From Bog-950 sp046329535 (lineage in GTDB: Bacteria; Bacteroidota; Bacteroidia; Chitinophagales; LD1): 64,000 nt of DNA. Below are positions 33,255 to 41,961 of this stretch, in pieces. The stretch is from positions 1-64,000 of the forward strand of contig JAXLUN010000009.1 of the NCBI GenBank assembly GCA_046329535.1, given 5' to 3'. The notes below the pieces were generated by a model. The model had not been told where the DNA came from, did not search any database, and worked only from the letters and a program-made list of their open reading frames with translations. The position numbers and the translations under genes are program-made. Positions within the stretch are counted from its first letter, which is position 1. The number at the start of each line of letters is the position of its first letter.

Positions 33255-33277
33255 TAGTTTTGAATTGTTAAATTCAA
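33255..33277 (+). promoter_or_regulatory. Promoter box and inverted repeat before the response regulator
   Basis: TAGTTTTG (33255-33262) matches TAnnTTTG exactly. It overlaps a perfect inverted repeat TTGAATT-GTTA-AATTCAA (33260-33277) that would cover the transcription start, 23 bp before the ATG. This suggests a separate regulator promoter with autoregulation; the site could bind the regulator itself. Confidence 0.5.
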
Positions 33278-33299
33278 ACGAAACCAAAAACTGAAATAT

Positions 33300-33992
33300 A
33301 TGTCAACCAAGAAAAAAATCTTATTGGTAGAAGATGATACCAACCTGGGAAACCTGTTGCAGGATTCTTTAGAAATTAAAAACTACGAGGTAGTACTCAA
33401 AAGAAACGGTGAGGATGCCTTCAACGACTTTAAAGTAAACAAGTACGACATGTGCCTGTTCGATGTGATGATGCCCAAAAAAGATGGCTTCACACTGGCG
33501 AAAGATGTACGTAGAATGAACGCCAACATTCCTATCATCTTTTTAACAGCGAAGGCCTTGAAAGAAGATACCATTGAAGGATTAAAACTGGGTGCCGATG
33601 ATTACCTGACCAAGCCCTTCAGCATGGAAGAGTTGTTACTGCGTATGGATAACATTTTCAAACGTCTGCCCAAAGCAGAAGCCAGCACCCAAAATCAGTT
33701 TAAAATAGGCCGCTTCGAATTCGACAATACCCTTCGCGTGTTGAAGATTGGGAACAAAGAAACCAAGCTAACAACCAAAGAGTCAGAGCTGCTGAAAATG
33801 CTGGCCATATATATAGACCGCTTACTGCAAAGAGATGTAGCCCTGAACGAAGTATGGGGAACCGATTCTTATTTTGCCGGACGCAGTATGGATGTTTACA
33901 TTGCCAAGCTTCGTAAGTATCTGAAAGATGACCCCAATGTAGAAATACTTAACCAGCACGGGGCCGGTTTTAAAATGATTGTAAAACGTTAA
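33300..33992 (+). CDS. OmpR-family response regulator
   Basis: A 230-residue DNA-binding regulator. Receiver domain (1-120) with Asp13/Asp14-type acidic pair VEDDT, phospho-acceptor Asp55 (CLFDVMMPKKDG), Thr83 and Lys105 (DDYLTKPFS). The OmpR/PhoB winged helix (about 130-230) has LTTKESELLKML and GRSMDVYIAKLRKYL. Partner of the kinase just upstream. It is followed by a strong terminator. Confidence 0.95.
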   Translation: MSTKKKILLVEDDTNLGNLLQDSLEIKNYEVVLKRNGEDAFNDFKVNKYDMCLFDVMMPKKDGFTLAKDVRRMNANIPIIFLTAKALKEDTIEGLKLGADDYLTKPFSMEELLLRMDNIFKRLPKAEASTQNQFKIGRFEFDNTLRVLKIGNKETKLTTKESELLKMLAIYIDRLLQRDVALNEVWGTDSYFAGRSMDVYIAKLRKYLKDDPNVEILNQHGAGFKMIVKR

Positions 33993-34009
33993 TAACCTCC
34001 TGTTTCAAG

Positions 34010-34043
34010 AAACCCCGCCCGCACATTTACGGGCGGGGTTTTT
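34010..34043 (+). terminator. Terminator after the response regulator
   Basis: AAACCCCGCCCG and CGGGCGGGGTTT form a perfect 12-bp GC-rich stem with an 8-nt loop and following T residues. It ends the two-component operon. Confidence 0.92.
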
Positions 34044-34066
34044 ATTTGTATTTCGGGTAAAGGCGG

Positions 34067-34097
34067 TATACGAAAATTTATTTTTCAGTTTCGTATA
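34067..34097. promoter_or_regulatory. Inverted repeat TATACGAAA-N13-TTTCGTATA
   Basis: A perfect 9-bp inverted repeat with a 13-bp AT-rich centre, 55 bp before the START-like gene. TATTCTTG downstream (around 34112) is one base off a -7 box. The spacing and symmetry are those of an operator for a dimeric regulator; no T-run suggests a terminator. Confidence 0.45.
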
Positions 34098-34152
34098 ATT
34101 TTCTATTCTTGCACCGACACATTATTATCTCTCAGATAACAGTTTATAAAGA

Positions 34153-34530
34153 ATGGCACGCAAACAGTTTACTCTCGAATATATTATTCGCTCCTCTCCT
34201 TCTATTTTATATGAATTTGTAGCTCAGCCAAGCAATCTGGCTCAATGGTTCAGCGATTACTGCGACTCACAGGGAGATATCTTCATTTTTGGCTGGGGTG
34301 GTTCATTTCAACGGGCCCGTCAGGTAGAAAGCGATGAAGATGAATATGTAAAATACCATTGGGAAGACAGCAAGAAAGATGAGTATTTCGCTTTCCGCAT
34401 CTACAAATCAGAAATATCTAACGATACCATTCTGGAAGTTACCGACTTTGCCGAAAACAAAGAGATCAAAGAACAATCTGACCTTTGGGATAAACAGATT
34501 GAAGATTTAAAACACGCCATTGGTGCTTAA
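34153..34530 (+). CDS. START-like (SRPBCC) domain protein
   Basis: A 125-residue protein of the Bacteroidota START-like/AHSA1-type helix-grip fold: FTLEYIIRSSPSILYEFVAQPSNLAQWF at the N-terminus, an acidic middle, and a C-terminal helix DLWDKQIEDLKHAIGA. Such proteins bind lipids or hydrophobic ligands; the ligand here is unknown. It is preceded by the TATACGAAA inverted repeat and followed by an LptF/G permease after about 56 bp, perhaps as one unit. Confidence 0.8.
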   Translation: MARKQFTLEYIIRSSPSILYEFVAQPSNLAQWFSDYCDSQGDIFIFGWGGSFQRARQVESDEDEYVKYHWEDSKKDEYFAFRIYKSEISNDTILEVTDFAENKEIKEQSDLWDKQIEDLKHAIGA

Positions 34531-34586
34531 TAAGCCCGGGGCTTTCGGTATCAACTCATACTACTTTGTATAGATTTGCGTTTATC

Positions 34587-36026
34587 ATGCGCATGAAAAA
34601 ACTTGACTGGTTAGTCGTTAAGAGTTTTATTGGTCCGTTTATTCTTACCTTTTGCATTGCCCAGTTCGTATTGGTGATGCAGTTTCTATGGAAATACATT
34701 GATGACCTGGTTGGCAAAGGGCTGGATCCCTGGGTGCTTATGGAGTTGCTGCTATACGCTTCTGCTCGTTTAGTGCCCTTGGCCTTACCCTTAGCGGTGC
34801 TGTTATCCTCTATTATGACTTACGGCTCCTTTGGCGAGCATTATGAACTAACAGCGGTTAAATCGGCCGGTGTATCCCTTTACCGGTTCATGCGTCCTTT
34901 AATCATAACTGTTATAGGCATCAGCATCTTTGCATTTTTCTTTTCCAACAATATAATGCCCAAAACCAATCTCAAGTTTGGTGCATTGCTGTACGATATT
35001 CGCCATCAGAAACCAACTGTAGCCTTAAAACCGGGTATTTTTTACAGTGGTATCAGCGGCTTCTTTATCAAGTGTGAAAGTAAAGATGATGAAACAAACA
35101 CACTCTATAACATCACGGTATACGACCATACCAGCGGAAAGGGAAATGACCACGTAATAACAGCCACCAAAGGAACCATGATTCAGGATGAAGATGCGCT
35201 GGCTCTTTCACTGAAATTGGAAAATGGTAAGCAATACCGCGAAATAGACCCGAAAGATGGGACAGAAAATACTTATCAGATGGTCAGCACATCTTTCTCA
35301 AGTTGGGAAAAACGTTTTGACCTATCCGCCTTTAAACTCAACAGAACCGATGAAAACTTTTTCAAGGATTTGAAACAAATGCTGAATCTAGAGCAGTTAT
35401 ATGGAGAGATAGATACGATTGAGAAAGAGGCACTGATGCTCAAAACAGGTTTTGCGAATTACAACACGACCTATGTCAACCTTAAAAAGTTTGGGTATGA
35501 TACGGTTAAAACAATGCCAGTACTGGCTCCTGAAAAATTTGCAAACGTAACCGAGTTGTTTGGTGGTTTTGATGCCAAAAACAGAATTCAGATTATGGAG
35601 CGCGCCATGAACCGGGTAAGAAACATTAAGAACTATGCGGATGTTACAACCAAGCAGCTTGAATATAAAGACCGTGATATAGTAGAGCACATGATTGAAG
35701 TGTATCGCAAATTCACTTTATCCGTAGCTTGTCTGGTGTTATTCTTCATAGGTGCGCCTCTGGGCTCAATCATTCGTAAAGGAGGGCTCGGCTGGCCTTT
35801 ATTCTACTGTGTTATTTTCTTCATTGTTTACCACGTTACTTCTATTATAGGCGAAAAGCTGGCAGAAAACAATGTACTGACGGCATTCAGCGGCATGTGG
35901 CTTTCTACCTTTGTTCTAACACCGGTAGGTATGTTCCTGACATTAAAAGCCAGTCAGGATTCCAAAATTTACAGCACCGATTACTATCGCAATCTGTTTC
36001 TTAAACTCTTCCCCTCCAAAAACTAA
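34587..36026 (+). CDS. LptF/LptG-family (YjgP/YjgQ) permease
   Basis: About 479 residues from the ATG at 34587. Six membrane segments typical of the family: three near the N-terminus (VVKSFIGPFILTFCIAQFVLVMQFLWKYIDDLVG; LVPLALPLAVLLSSIMTYG) and three near the C-terminus, with a large extracytoplasmic beta-rich domain between (about 125-375). It likely takes part in moving lipopolysaccharide from the inner membrane to the periplasmic bridge. Only one copy is present here; whether it is LptF or LptG cannot be told. A PAP2 gene follows 5 bp later. Confidence 0.88.
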   Translation: MRMKKLDWLVVKSFIGPFILTFCIAQFVLVMQFLWKYIDDLVGKGLDPWVLMELLLYASARLVPLALPLAVLLSSIMTYGSFGEHYELTAVKSAGVSLYRFMRPLIITVIGISIFAFFFSNNIMPKTNLKFGALLYDIRHQKPTVALKPGIFYSGISGFFIKCESKDDETNTLYNITVYDHTSGKGNDHVITATKGTMIQDEDALALSLKLENGKQYREIDPKDGTENTYQMVSTSFSSWEKRFDLSAFKLNRTDENFFKDLKQMLNLEQLYGEIDTIEKEALMLKTGFANYNTTYVNLKKFGYDTVKTMPVLAPEKFANVTELFGGFDAKNRIQIMERAMNRVRNIKNYADVTTKQLEYKDRDIVEHMIEVYRKFTLSVACLVLFFIGAPLGSIIRKGGLGWPLFYCVIFFIVYHVTSIIGEKLAENNVLTAFSGMWLSTFVLTPVGMFLTLKASQDSKIYSTDYYRNLFLKLFPSKN

Positions 36027-36031
36027 GCAGA

Positions 36032-36679
36032 GTGAATCGCTTTATCAATGAAAACAAAGTCTTCCTGCTGCTGCAATGTATATTCCTGTTCCTTGGAGCA
36101 GTCATCATTCTGCTGTTTGAGCGGGGTAGCGAAATACTGTATGTAAACGGGTTACATAACCACTTCTTGAATCAGTTTTTTTTATGGGTAACCCGCCTAG
36201 CCGAAGCTCCCTTGGTTATGCTGATATTGATTATAACCCTCACTATGAGTTATGGTAAAGGTATGGTACTGCTCCTCACCTATCTGTTGAATGGTGCGGT
36301 TACTCAGTTTATGAAAATAGTTGTATTTGCAGGAGAAGCCAGACCGGCTGCCTATTTTGAAGGGAAAGCCCAACTTAATTTTGCCGAGGGTCTCACCCTT
36401 TTAAAAGATAACACCTTCCCTTCAGGTCATACATCCGGTGCATTTGCTGTGCTGTTTATGATTAGTATTTTAACTACTGACAAGCGTTGGGCAGCCCCGC
36501 TTTTTACAATGGCATTGCTGGTTGGAGTTTCACGCGTTTACCTCATGATGCATTTCTTTCGCGATATTTACTGGGGTTCAATAACCGGAGTAATGGTGGC
36601 ATCTATGTTTTATCTGTTGTTTGTTCGTTCTAACTGGTATCATAATCTATCATGGAAAGATAAATCATTAGTAAACTGA
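36032..36679 (+). CDS. PAP2-family membrane phosphatase
   Basis: A 215-residue membrane protein with about six helices. The three catalytic motifs of PAP2 are visible: KIVVFAGEARP (K-x6-RP type), PSGHTS, and SRVYLMMHFFRD. It probably removes phosphate from a lipid such as undecaprenyl diphosphate or lipid A. The start is a GTG at 36032, 5 bp after the LptF/G stop. Its stop overlaps the GT39-like start (TGATG). Confidence 0.88.
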   Translation: MNRFINENKVFLLLQCIFLFLGAVIILLFERGSEILYVNGLHNHFLNQFFLWVTRLAEAPLVMLILIITLTMSYGKGMVLLLTYLLNGAVTQFMKIVVFAGEARPAAYFEGKAQLNFAEGLTLLKDNTFPSGHTSGAFAVLFMISILTTDKRWAAPLFTMALLVGVSRVYLMMHFFRDIYWGSITGVMVASMFYLLFVRSNWYHNLSWKDKSLVN

Positions 36680-38319
36680 TGGAGCGATTATTAAAAAGAA
36701 TAGCACAGTTTCCTACCCAGTTATTTTTAATAATAATCGGGGCTTTATTGTTTATTCCTTTTCTGGGTCAAGTGCATCTGTTCGATTGGGATGAAATAAA
36801 CTTTGCCGAAAGTGCGCGCGAAATGTTGCTTACCCATAACTATCGATTAGTTCAAATCAACTTTGTGCCCTTCTACGAAAAGCCGCCACTGTTTATCTGG
36901 ATGCAGGCTCTCAGTATGAGTTATTTTGGAGTTAATGAATTCGCAGCAAGGCTACCAAATGCCATATGCGGCATCTTTACCATGCTGGCTGTTTTTAATG
37001 TGGGCAGGTATGTATTCAAATCGCAACTAGGCATATTATGGGCTCTGCTCTTTGCCTGTTCATTGCTGCCGCAGATATATTTTAAGAGTGGAATTATAGA
37101 CCCTGTTTTTAATCTCTTTATCTTCCTGGGAATATTTTTTCTCTACAAGTTAAGTATCCAAAATGATTTTGAAGACAGCCGCACCCGAAAGCGTAACCGG
37201 TTATATAATCTTGTTTTTTCAGCTCTATTCATTGGTTTGGCCACACTCACCAAAGGGCCTGTAGCCATACTGGTAACCGTGCTAACAGCATCGGTATATT
37301 TCTTTATCAATCGGGGGAAGTTGAAAATTGAACTAAGCGAAATGATTTCGTGGTGGGTGATTGTTTCGCTGGTGGTCATCACCTGGCTTAGTTTTGAGAT
37401 ACGCGCGAACGGTATGAAATTTATAGATGAGTTTATCGCTTATCAGATTCGCCTGTTTACCCAGCCCGATTCCGGGCATGGCGGGCCGTTTATATTTCAT
37501 TTTCTGGTAGTGCTGATAGGTGTATTTCCGGCCTCCGCTTTAATTTACGATGCCCTGAAGAAAAATGAAAATGACGACCAGAGTCAGGTCTATTTTAAAC
37601 GATGGATGGTTTATCTGTTGGCCGTGGTGCTCATCCTTTTCAGTATTGTGAAGACTAAAATCGTTCACTATTCTTCGCTGGCTTATTTTCCTATAACCTT
37701 TTTGGCGGCTTACTACCTGAACTATCTTTTCGATAATAAATTGAAGTGGACCTGGCGACAGACTGTACCGGTAATGGTATTGGGAGTAGCCATTATTACC
37801 GCAGTTACAGGTGGCATTTTTCTGATGCAACGCCCGGATGTATTTATCAATTACATCAAAGATGATTTTGCCAGAGATTGTCTGAAAGCTCCGGTGCTTT
37901 GGAACTCGAGCGATATTCTGTTCGGTATAGCATATCTTTTTTTGATGGTGGTAGCTATTCTGCTCACACAAACCAAACACGTCAAATGGGGTACTTACAT
38001 ACTGCTTATCAGCAGCGGATTGTTCGTCAATAGCCTGATGATATTTATAGTGCCCCGCGTGGAGAAATATTCACAGGCAGCCCTCATCGAATTTCTGCAA
38101 AGCAAGTCCACCGAAAACTGTCGGGTTGAAACAGTTAGTTTCAAAAGCTATGCTCATTACTTCTATACCAACATGCCGGCTCCTGCATCGGATGATTCAC
38201 TGAAAAAAATATACCTGGCAACCAAAAGCAATAAAGTAGCGGATGTAAATAAATATTATGGTAATACCCGCGAACTTTACCGTAAAAACGGTTGGGTATT
38301 TTTGGAGGTAGTTAAATAA
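36679..38319 (+). CDS. GT39/ArnT-like membrane glycosyltransferase
   Basis: A 546-residue protein with about ten to twelve membrane helices and the N-terminal PMT/ArnT motif HLFDWDEINFAESAREML, in which the first acidic loop holds the catalytic Asp-Glu pair. FYEKPPLFIWMQAL follows. These enzymes use undecaprenyl-phosphate sugars to modify lipid A or proteins. It overlaps the PAP2 gene at one base and abuts the convergent acyltransferase gene with no gap. Together with the LptF/G and PAP2 genes this points to an envelope-lipid modification unit (inference). Confidence 0.87.
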   Translation: MERLLKRIAQFPTQLFLIIIGALLFIPFLGQVHLFDWDEINFAESAREMLLTHNYRLVQINFVPFYEKPPLFIWMQALSMSYFGVNEFAARLPNAICGIFTMLAVFNVGRYVFKSQLGILWALLFACSLLPQIYFKSGIIDPVFNLFIFLGIFFLYKLSIQNDFEDSRTRKRNRLYNLVFSALFIGLATLTKGPVAILVTVLTASVYFFINRGKLKIELSEMISWWVIVSLVVITWLSFEIRANGMKFIDEFIAYQIRLFTQPDSGHGGPFIFHFLVVLIGVFPASALIYDALKKNENDDQSQVYFKRWMVYLLAVVLILFSIVKTKIVHYSSLAYFPITFLAAYYLNYLFDNKLKWTWRQTVPVMVLGVAIITAVTGGIFLMQRPDVFINYIKDDFARDCLKAPVLWNSSDILFGIAYLFLMVVAILLTQTKHVKWGTYILLISSGLFVNSLMIFIVPRVEKYSQAALIEFLQSKSTENCRVETVSFKSYAHYFYTNMPAPASDDSLKKIYLATKSNKVADVNKYYGNTRELYRKNGWVFLEVVK

Positions 38320-39759
38320 CTACTCCTGATTATTTTCGGAGGCAATCAACTCTTTCTCCTCTTTACGGGCGCTAATCAACCGCTCAGCTTCCTGAATAAT
38401 TTCTGTGCGTCTTTGTGCCAGTTTACGAACTCCGTCTTCATTGTTCTGCCAAAGAGAAAAATAACGCCACCTAGCCATGGCCTTTTTCATGCGCGAGTAG
38501 TATTGCAGGCTGTAATATCCGCTGGCTGGAATCAATACGGCCATTAGCGCAACAATCTTAACATCAAAATATAGGCGGATTAGAAGTAATTGAAAGAGAT
38601 AGTAGAATATCCAGCCGAACATGCCTACCACAAAATTAACCGAGGCATGAAAGTGAACCTGCTTTACTTTGGTATCCGCGGTGTTGTAAGCCAGGCGGTA
38701 TGGCAGATAATTAAAAGCAATCCCGGCTAAGTGAAGCGGCAAACCAAAGCCAAGCAGAAACCTTTCCATAATAACGGTAAACATAGAAGGGCTTTGCGTG
38801 TGTTCTTTGGCAAACACCTGTTCGGTTATCCCTAACTGGCTAAGTGTATTTACATATTGGTGTATCTTCTGCTTGAAAGTATCCTGATTAGGGGTGTGAT
38901 GATTACCGAAATAATTAACTGCTTGTGCAATTTCTTTATTCGCTTCATAATCGTGCAACAGGTTGTACGCATTCAAACCTTTCTTTTGCATCAGCACCGG
39001 TTTGTAAACGGTTAGTAAGTCTTCATAGAAACGGTCATCTCCTTTGTGATGTAAATCCACGATGAGCAAACGCATTTCCTTTTCAATGTGATTCGTTAAC
39101 GTGTTCACCGTCTTTACCGGATCAATTACATTCTGCTGCTGATAAGCATTTATGTAAATGGGTTCTCCCACCTGAATAAACAGGCTGCTCCGGAAATTCT
39201 TTGCTGCTGAATAATTTAAACCTACCGGCAACACCTTAACCCCCAATTTAAAATCGTGTTCCGCTTCGGCCCGCAATACAATCCGCGCAGAACCTTTCCT
39301 CAACTTGCGCAGACGTTTCTCGGTAACACAATCTCCTTCGGGATACATAATGATATGCTGCTTTTGACCCAGCAACTCTACACAACGTTCAAAAGTTTCT
39401 TCGTTCTTATACATCTGGTCTTTCCCTTCAGACAGACGGAAAATAGGAATGACTCCTACCTTTTTCAACAACCAGGCAATGGCAGGCCTTTTAAACACAT
39501 CCCCCCGGGCAATGGAATAAATTTTGGGGCGGGCAAAAATATCTACTACCAACGCATCTAAAAAAGCATTATTGTGATTGGAAACTATCAGCGTGGGCCC
39601 AGGCATATTTAACCGCTCTCTATGGGCTATCTCTACGTTCTTATAGAAGATATGTACAGCGGTGTAAACAATCGGTTTAAGGGCGTTATAAAGCATATGC
39701 GAAACTAAATTACTCGGATAAAACAGTTTACCAAATTGCATCCAGTTTATGTTAGACAT
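38320..39759 (-). CDS. PlsC-like lysophospholipid/glycerol-3-phosphate acyltransferase
   Basis: A 479-residue protein. Acyltransferase motifs: block I SNHNNAFLDAL (NH-x4-D type) near 60, block III-like IIMYPEGDCVTEKRLRKLRKG near 137. The C-terminal third has membrane segments (LHLAGIAFNYLPYRL, FVVGMFGWIFYYLFQLLL) before a polar tail. It likely adds acyl chains during phospholipid synthesis. The stop codon touches the convergent GT39-like stop with no gap; the start is 21 bp from the divergent recQ start, so the two promoters must overlap neighbouring coding sequence. Confidence 0.88.
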   Translation of the reverse strand: MSNINWMQFGKLFYPSNLVSHMLYNALKPIVYTAVHIFYKNVEIAHRERLNMPGPTLIVSNHNNAFLDALVVDIFARPKIYSIARGDVFKRPAIAWLLKKVGVIPIFRLSEGKDQMYKNEETFERCVELLGQKQHIIMYPEGDCVTEKRLRKLRKGSARIVLRAEAEHDFKLGVKVLPVGLNYSAAKNFRSSLFIQVGEPIYINAYQQQNVIDPVKTVNTLTNHIEKEMRLLIVDLHHKGDDRFYEDLLTVYKPVLMQKKGLNAYNLLHDYEANKEIAQAVNYFGNHHTPNQDTFKQKIHQYVNTLSQLGITEQVFAKEHTQSPSMFTVIMERFLLGFGLPLHLAGIAFNYLPYRLAYNTADTKVKQVHFHASVNFVVGMFGWIFYYLFQLLLIRLYFDVKIVALMAVLIPASGYYSLQYYSRMKKAMARWRYFSLWQNNEDGVRKLAQRRTEIIQEAERLISARKEEKELIASENNQE

Positions 39760-39780
39760 AAACTATTATTGCAGCCAAAC

Positions 39781-41946
39781 ATGAGCATAACCCGCGCCAG
39801 AGAAATCTTGAAACACCAGTTTGGTTACGATTCATTCCGTATGAATCAGCAGCAGGCTATTGAAACCGTGTTACAGAAAAAAGACTGTCTGGTGCTGATG
39901 CCCACCGGTGGAGGCAAATCGCTATGCTATCAGATTCCTGCCTTGATGCTGGACGGACTTACCGTGGTTATTTCTCCGCTAATATCACTTATGAAAGACC
40001 AGGTTGATTCTTTAAAGAGCAACGGAGTGAGTGCAGCCTTTCTGAATTCCACCCAAACACCGCAACAGCAATCGGATGTTTTCAGACTAATAGGTAATGG
40101 TAAACTTAAACTACTGTATGTAGCCCCCGAGCGCCTGCTGCAAAGTGGCGACCAGTTTATTGATTATCTAAAGACTATAAATGTCACTCTCTTTGCCATT
40201 GACGAAGCGCATTGTATTTCCAGCTGGGGGCACGATTTCCGGCCGGAGTATATGCAACTGGCTAAACTGAAAGAACACTTTCCCGCCATTCCGCTGATTG
40301 CTTTAACTGCTACAGCCGATAAACTGGTGCGGCAGGACATTGTAGATAAACTGAACCTGCATAATCCGGCTTTGTTTGTTTCCAGTTTCAACCGACCTAA
40401 TATTTATTACGGAGTTGAGCCCAAGCGAAACTCTTATTCGCAGTTGCTGCAATATCTTTCCAAACACAAAAACAACAGCGGTATTGTTTATTGCCTCAGC
40501 CGAAGTTCCGTAGAGAATCTGGCTGAGGATTTAAAGCACGATGGATTTAATGCCCTGCCCTATCATGCCGGTTTAGACCGTCTCACCAAAGAGCGAAATC
40601 AGGAGTTGTTTCTGCGCGATGAGGTGAAGATTATGGTAGCCACCATTGCCTTTGGTATGGGTATAGACAAATCGAATGTGCGGTTTGTGGTGCACATGGA
40701 TTTGCCCAAGAACATTGAAAGCTATTATCAGGAAACAGGCCGGGCCGGAAGAGATGGATTGGTCAGCGATGCATTGCTGTTCTTCACCTGGGCCGATGTG
40801 ATTAAGCTGAAGAAGTTTGCCGAAGTAGAGAACAACGAAGCTCAGAGTAAGGTGATGCTGAAGAAGCTTAACCAGATGGGTGAGTTTGGCGATTTGAAAA
40901 CCTGTCGCAGAAAATATCTGCTCAACTACTTCTCGGAAGAAACCACCGAGGTTTGCGGCAACTGCGATAACTGCAATACCAAATATGAGCGCTTTGACGG
41001 TACCATCATTGCCCAGAAAGCGTTGAGTGCCGTGAAGCGTTTAGACCAGCGTTTCGGTACCAATTATGTCATTGACTTTCTGCGTGGCAGCAAATCGGAG
41101 AAGATACGGGGGGAGCATAAGGAGATTAAAACTTATGGCGTAGGGGCCGACATTTCGAAAGATAATTGGTTCGATTATATCAAGGACCTGATAGCTCAGG
41201 GTTATCTGAAACAAACCGATGGGGAATATCCCATTCTCACCCTGACCGAAAAGAGCGAAGATGTGCTGCGCGGCAAACAAACCGTTGACCTGATTCAGGT
41301 GAAAATTAAAGAGGATAAGAAGACTTCTCTGGTAAACGAAACCGAACATCCTTACATAGCCGATCTGCTCGATAACCTGAAGAAGATACGCATGAGCATT
41401 GCGCAGAAGGAGAACGTTCCTCCGTATGTGGTGTTTGCCGATTCTTCTCTGGTAGAGTTTGCTACCTTCCTTCCACTCACAGCCGATGACATGCTGAAGA
41501 TGAGCGGGGTGGGCGATGTGAAGTATGATAAATACGGAGCGCGTTTTATGAAAGAGATTCACACCTATTGCACGCTGAACGAACTGGAAACGCGCATACA
41601 CCTCAAAGCACCTAAACGGGAACGAAAGAGCAAACCCAAGCGTTCTTCTTCGAGCGATGATACGTATGGCATTTCGTTCGATATGTTTAAAGCCGGAGTA
41701 CGTATTGCGGATATTGCCGAAGCCCGCGGACTGGCCAAAACCACCATTGAAACGCATCTCATCCGCTTTATCAGCAGCGGTGAACTTCCGGTCGAAAAAC
41801 TGGTTGATTCAATTAAAGTAGATAAGATTAAAAAAGCCATTCATCAACTCAACAGTAAACTGGCGGCTGCCCCGGTGAAGGAGTTTTTAGGAGATGATTA
41901 CTCCTACTCCGAGATACGAGCGGTGATAGCCGACCTGTATAGATAA
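39781..41946 (+). CDS. recQ: RecQ ATP-dependent DNA helicase, long form with HRDC
   Basis: About 721 residues from the ATG at 39781 (MSITRAREILK); a longer reading would overlap the acyltransferase start. Walker A LMPTGGGKSLCYQ, DEAH box IDEAHCISSWGHDFRPE, motif VI QETGRAGRDG, RQC zinc cysteines CRRKYLLNYFSEETTEVCGNCDNC, then a wing, an HRDC domain (about 525-600, VPPYVVFADSSLVEFATFLP) and a C-terminal helix-turn-helix (FKAGVRIADIAEARGLAKTTIETHL). This is the canonical RecQ layout; the copy at 23802 lacks HRDC. It acts in recombination and replication-fork repair. cinA follows 15 bp later. Confidence 0.95.
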   Translation: MSITRAREILKHQFGYDSFRMNQQQAIETVLQKKDCLVLMPTGGGKSLCYQIPALMLDGLTVVISPLISLMKDQVDSLKSNGVSAAFLNSTQTPQQQSDVFRLIGNGKLKLLYVAPERLLQSGDQFIDYLKTINVTLFAIDEAHCISSWGHDFRPEYMQLAKLKEHFPAIPLIALTATADKLVRQDIVDKLNLHNPALFVSSFNRPNIYYGVEPKRNSYSQLLQYLSKHKNNSGIVYCLSRSSVENLAEDLKHDGFNALPYHAGLDRLTKERNQELFLRDEVKIMVATIAFGMGIDKSNVRFVVHMDLPKNIESYYQETGRAGRDGLVSDALLFFTWADVIKLKKFAEVENNEAQSKVMLKKLNQMGEFGDLKTCRRKYLLNYFSEETTEVCGNCDNCNTKYERFDGTIIAQKALSAVKRLDQRFGTNYVIDFLRGSKSEKIRGEHKEIKTYGVGADISKDNWFDYIKDLIAQGYLKQTDGEYPILTLTEKSEDVLRGKQTVDLIQVKIKEDKKTSLVNETEHPYIADLLDNLKKIRMSIAQKENVPPYVVFADSSLVEFATFLPLTADDMLKMSGVGDVKYDKYGARFMKEIHTYCTLNELETRIHLKAPKRERKSKPKRSSSSDDTYGISFDMFKAGVRIADIAEARGLAKTTIETHLIRFISSGELPVEKLVDSIKVDKIKKAIHQLNSKLAAAPVKEFLGDDYSYSEIRAVIADLYR

Positions 41947-41961
41947 ACCTCACATACACAC

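Noticed and set aside
41041..41757. 238-codon frame antisense to the long recQ
   Set aside because: Shadow of the conserved RQC-HRDC region; no protein-like features.
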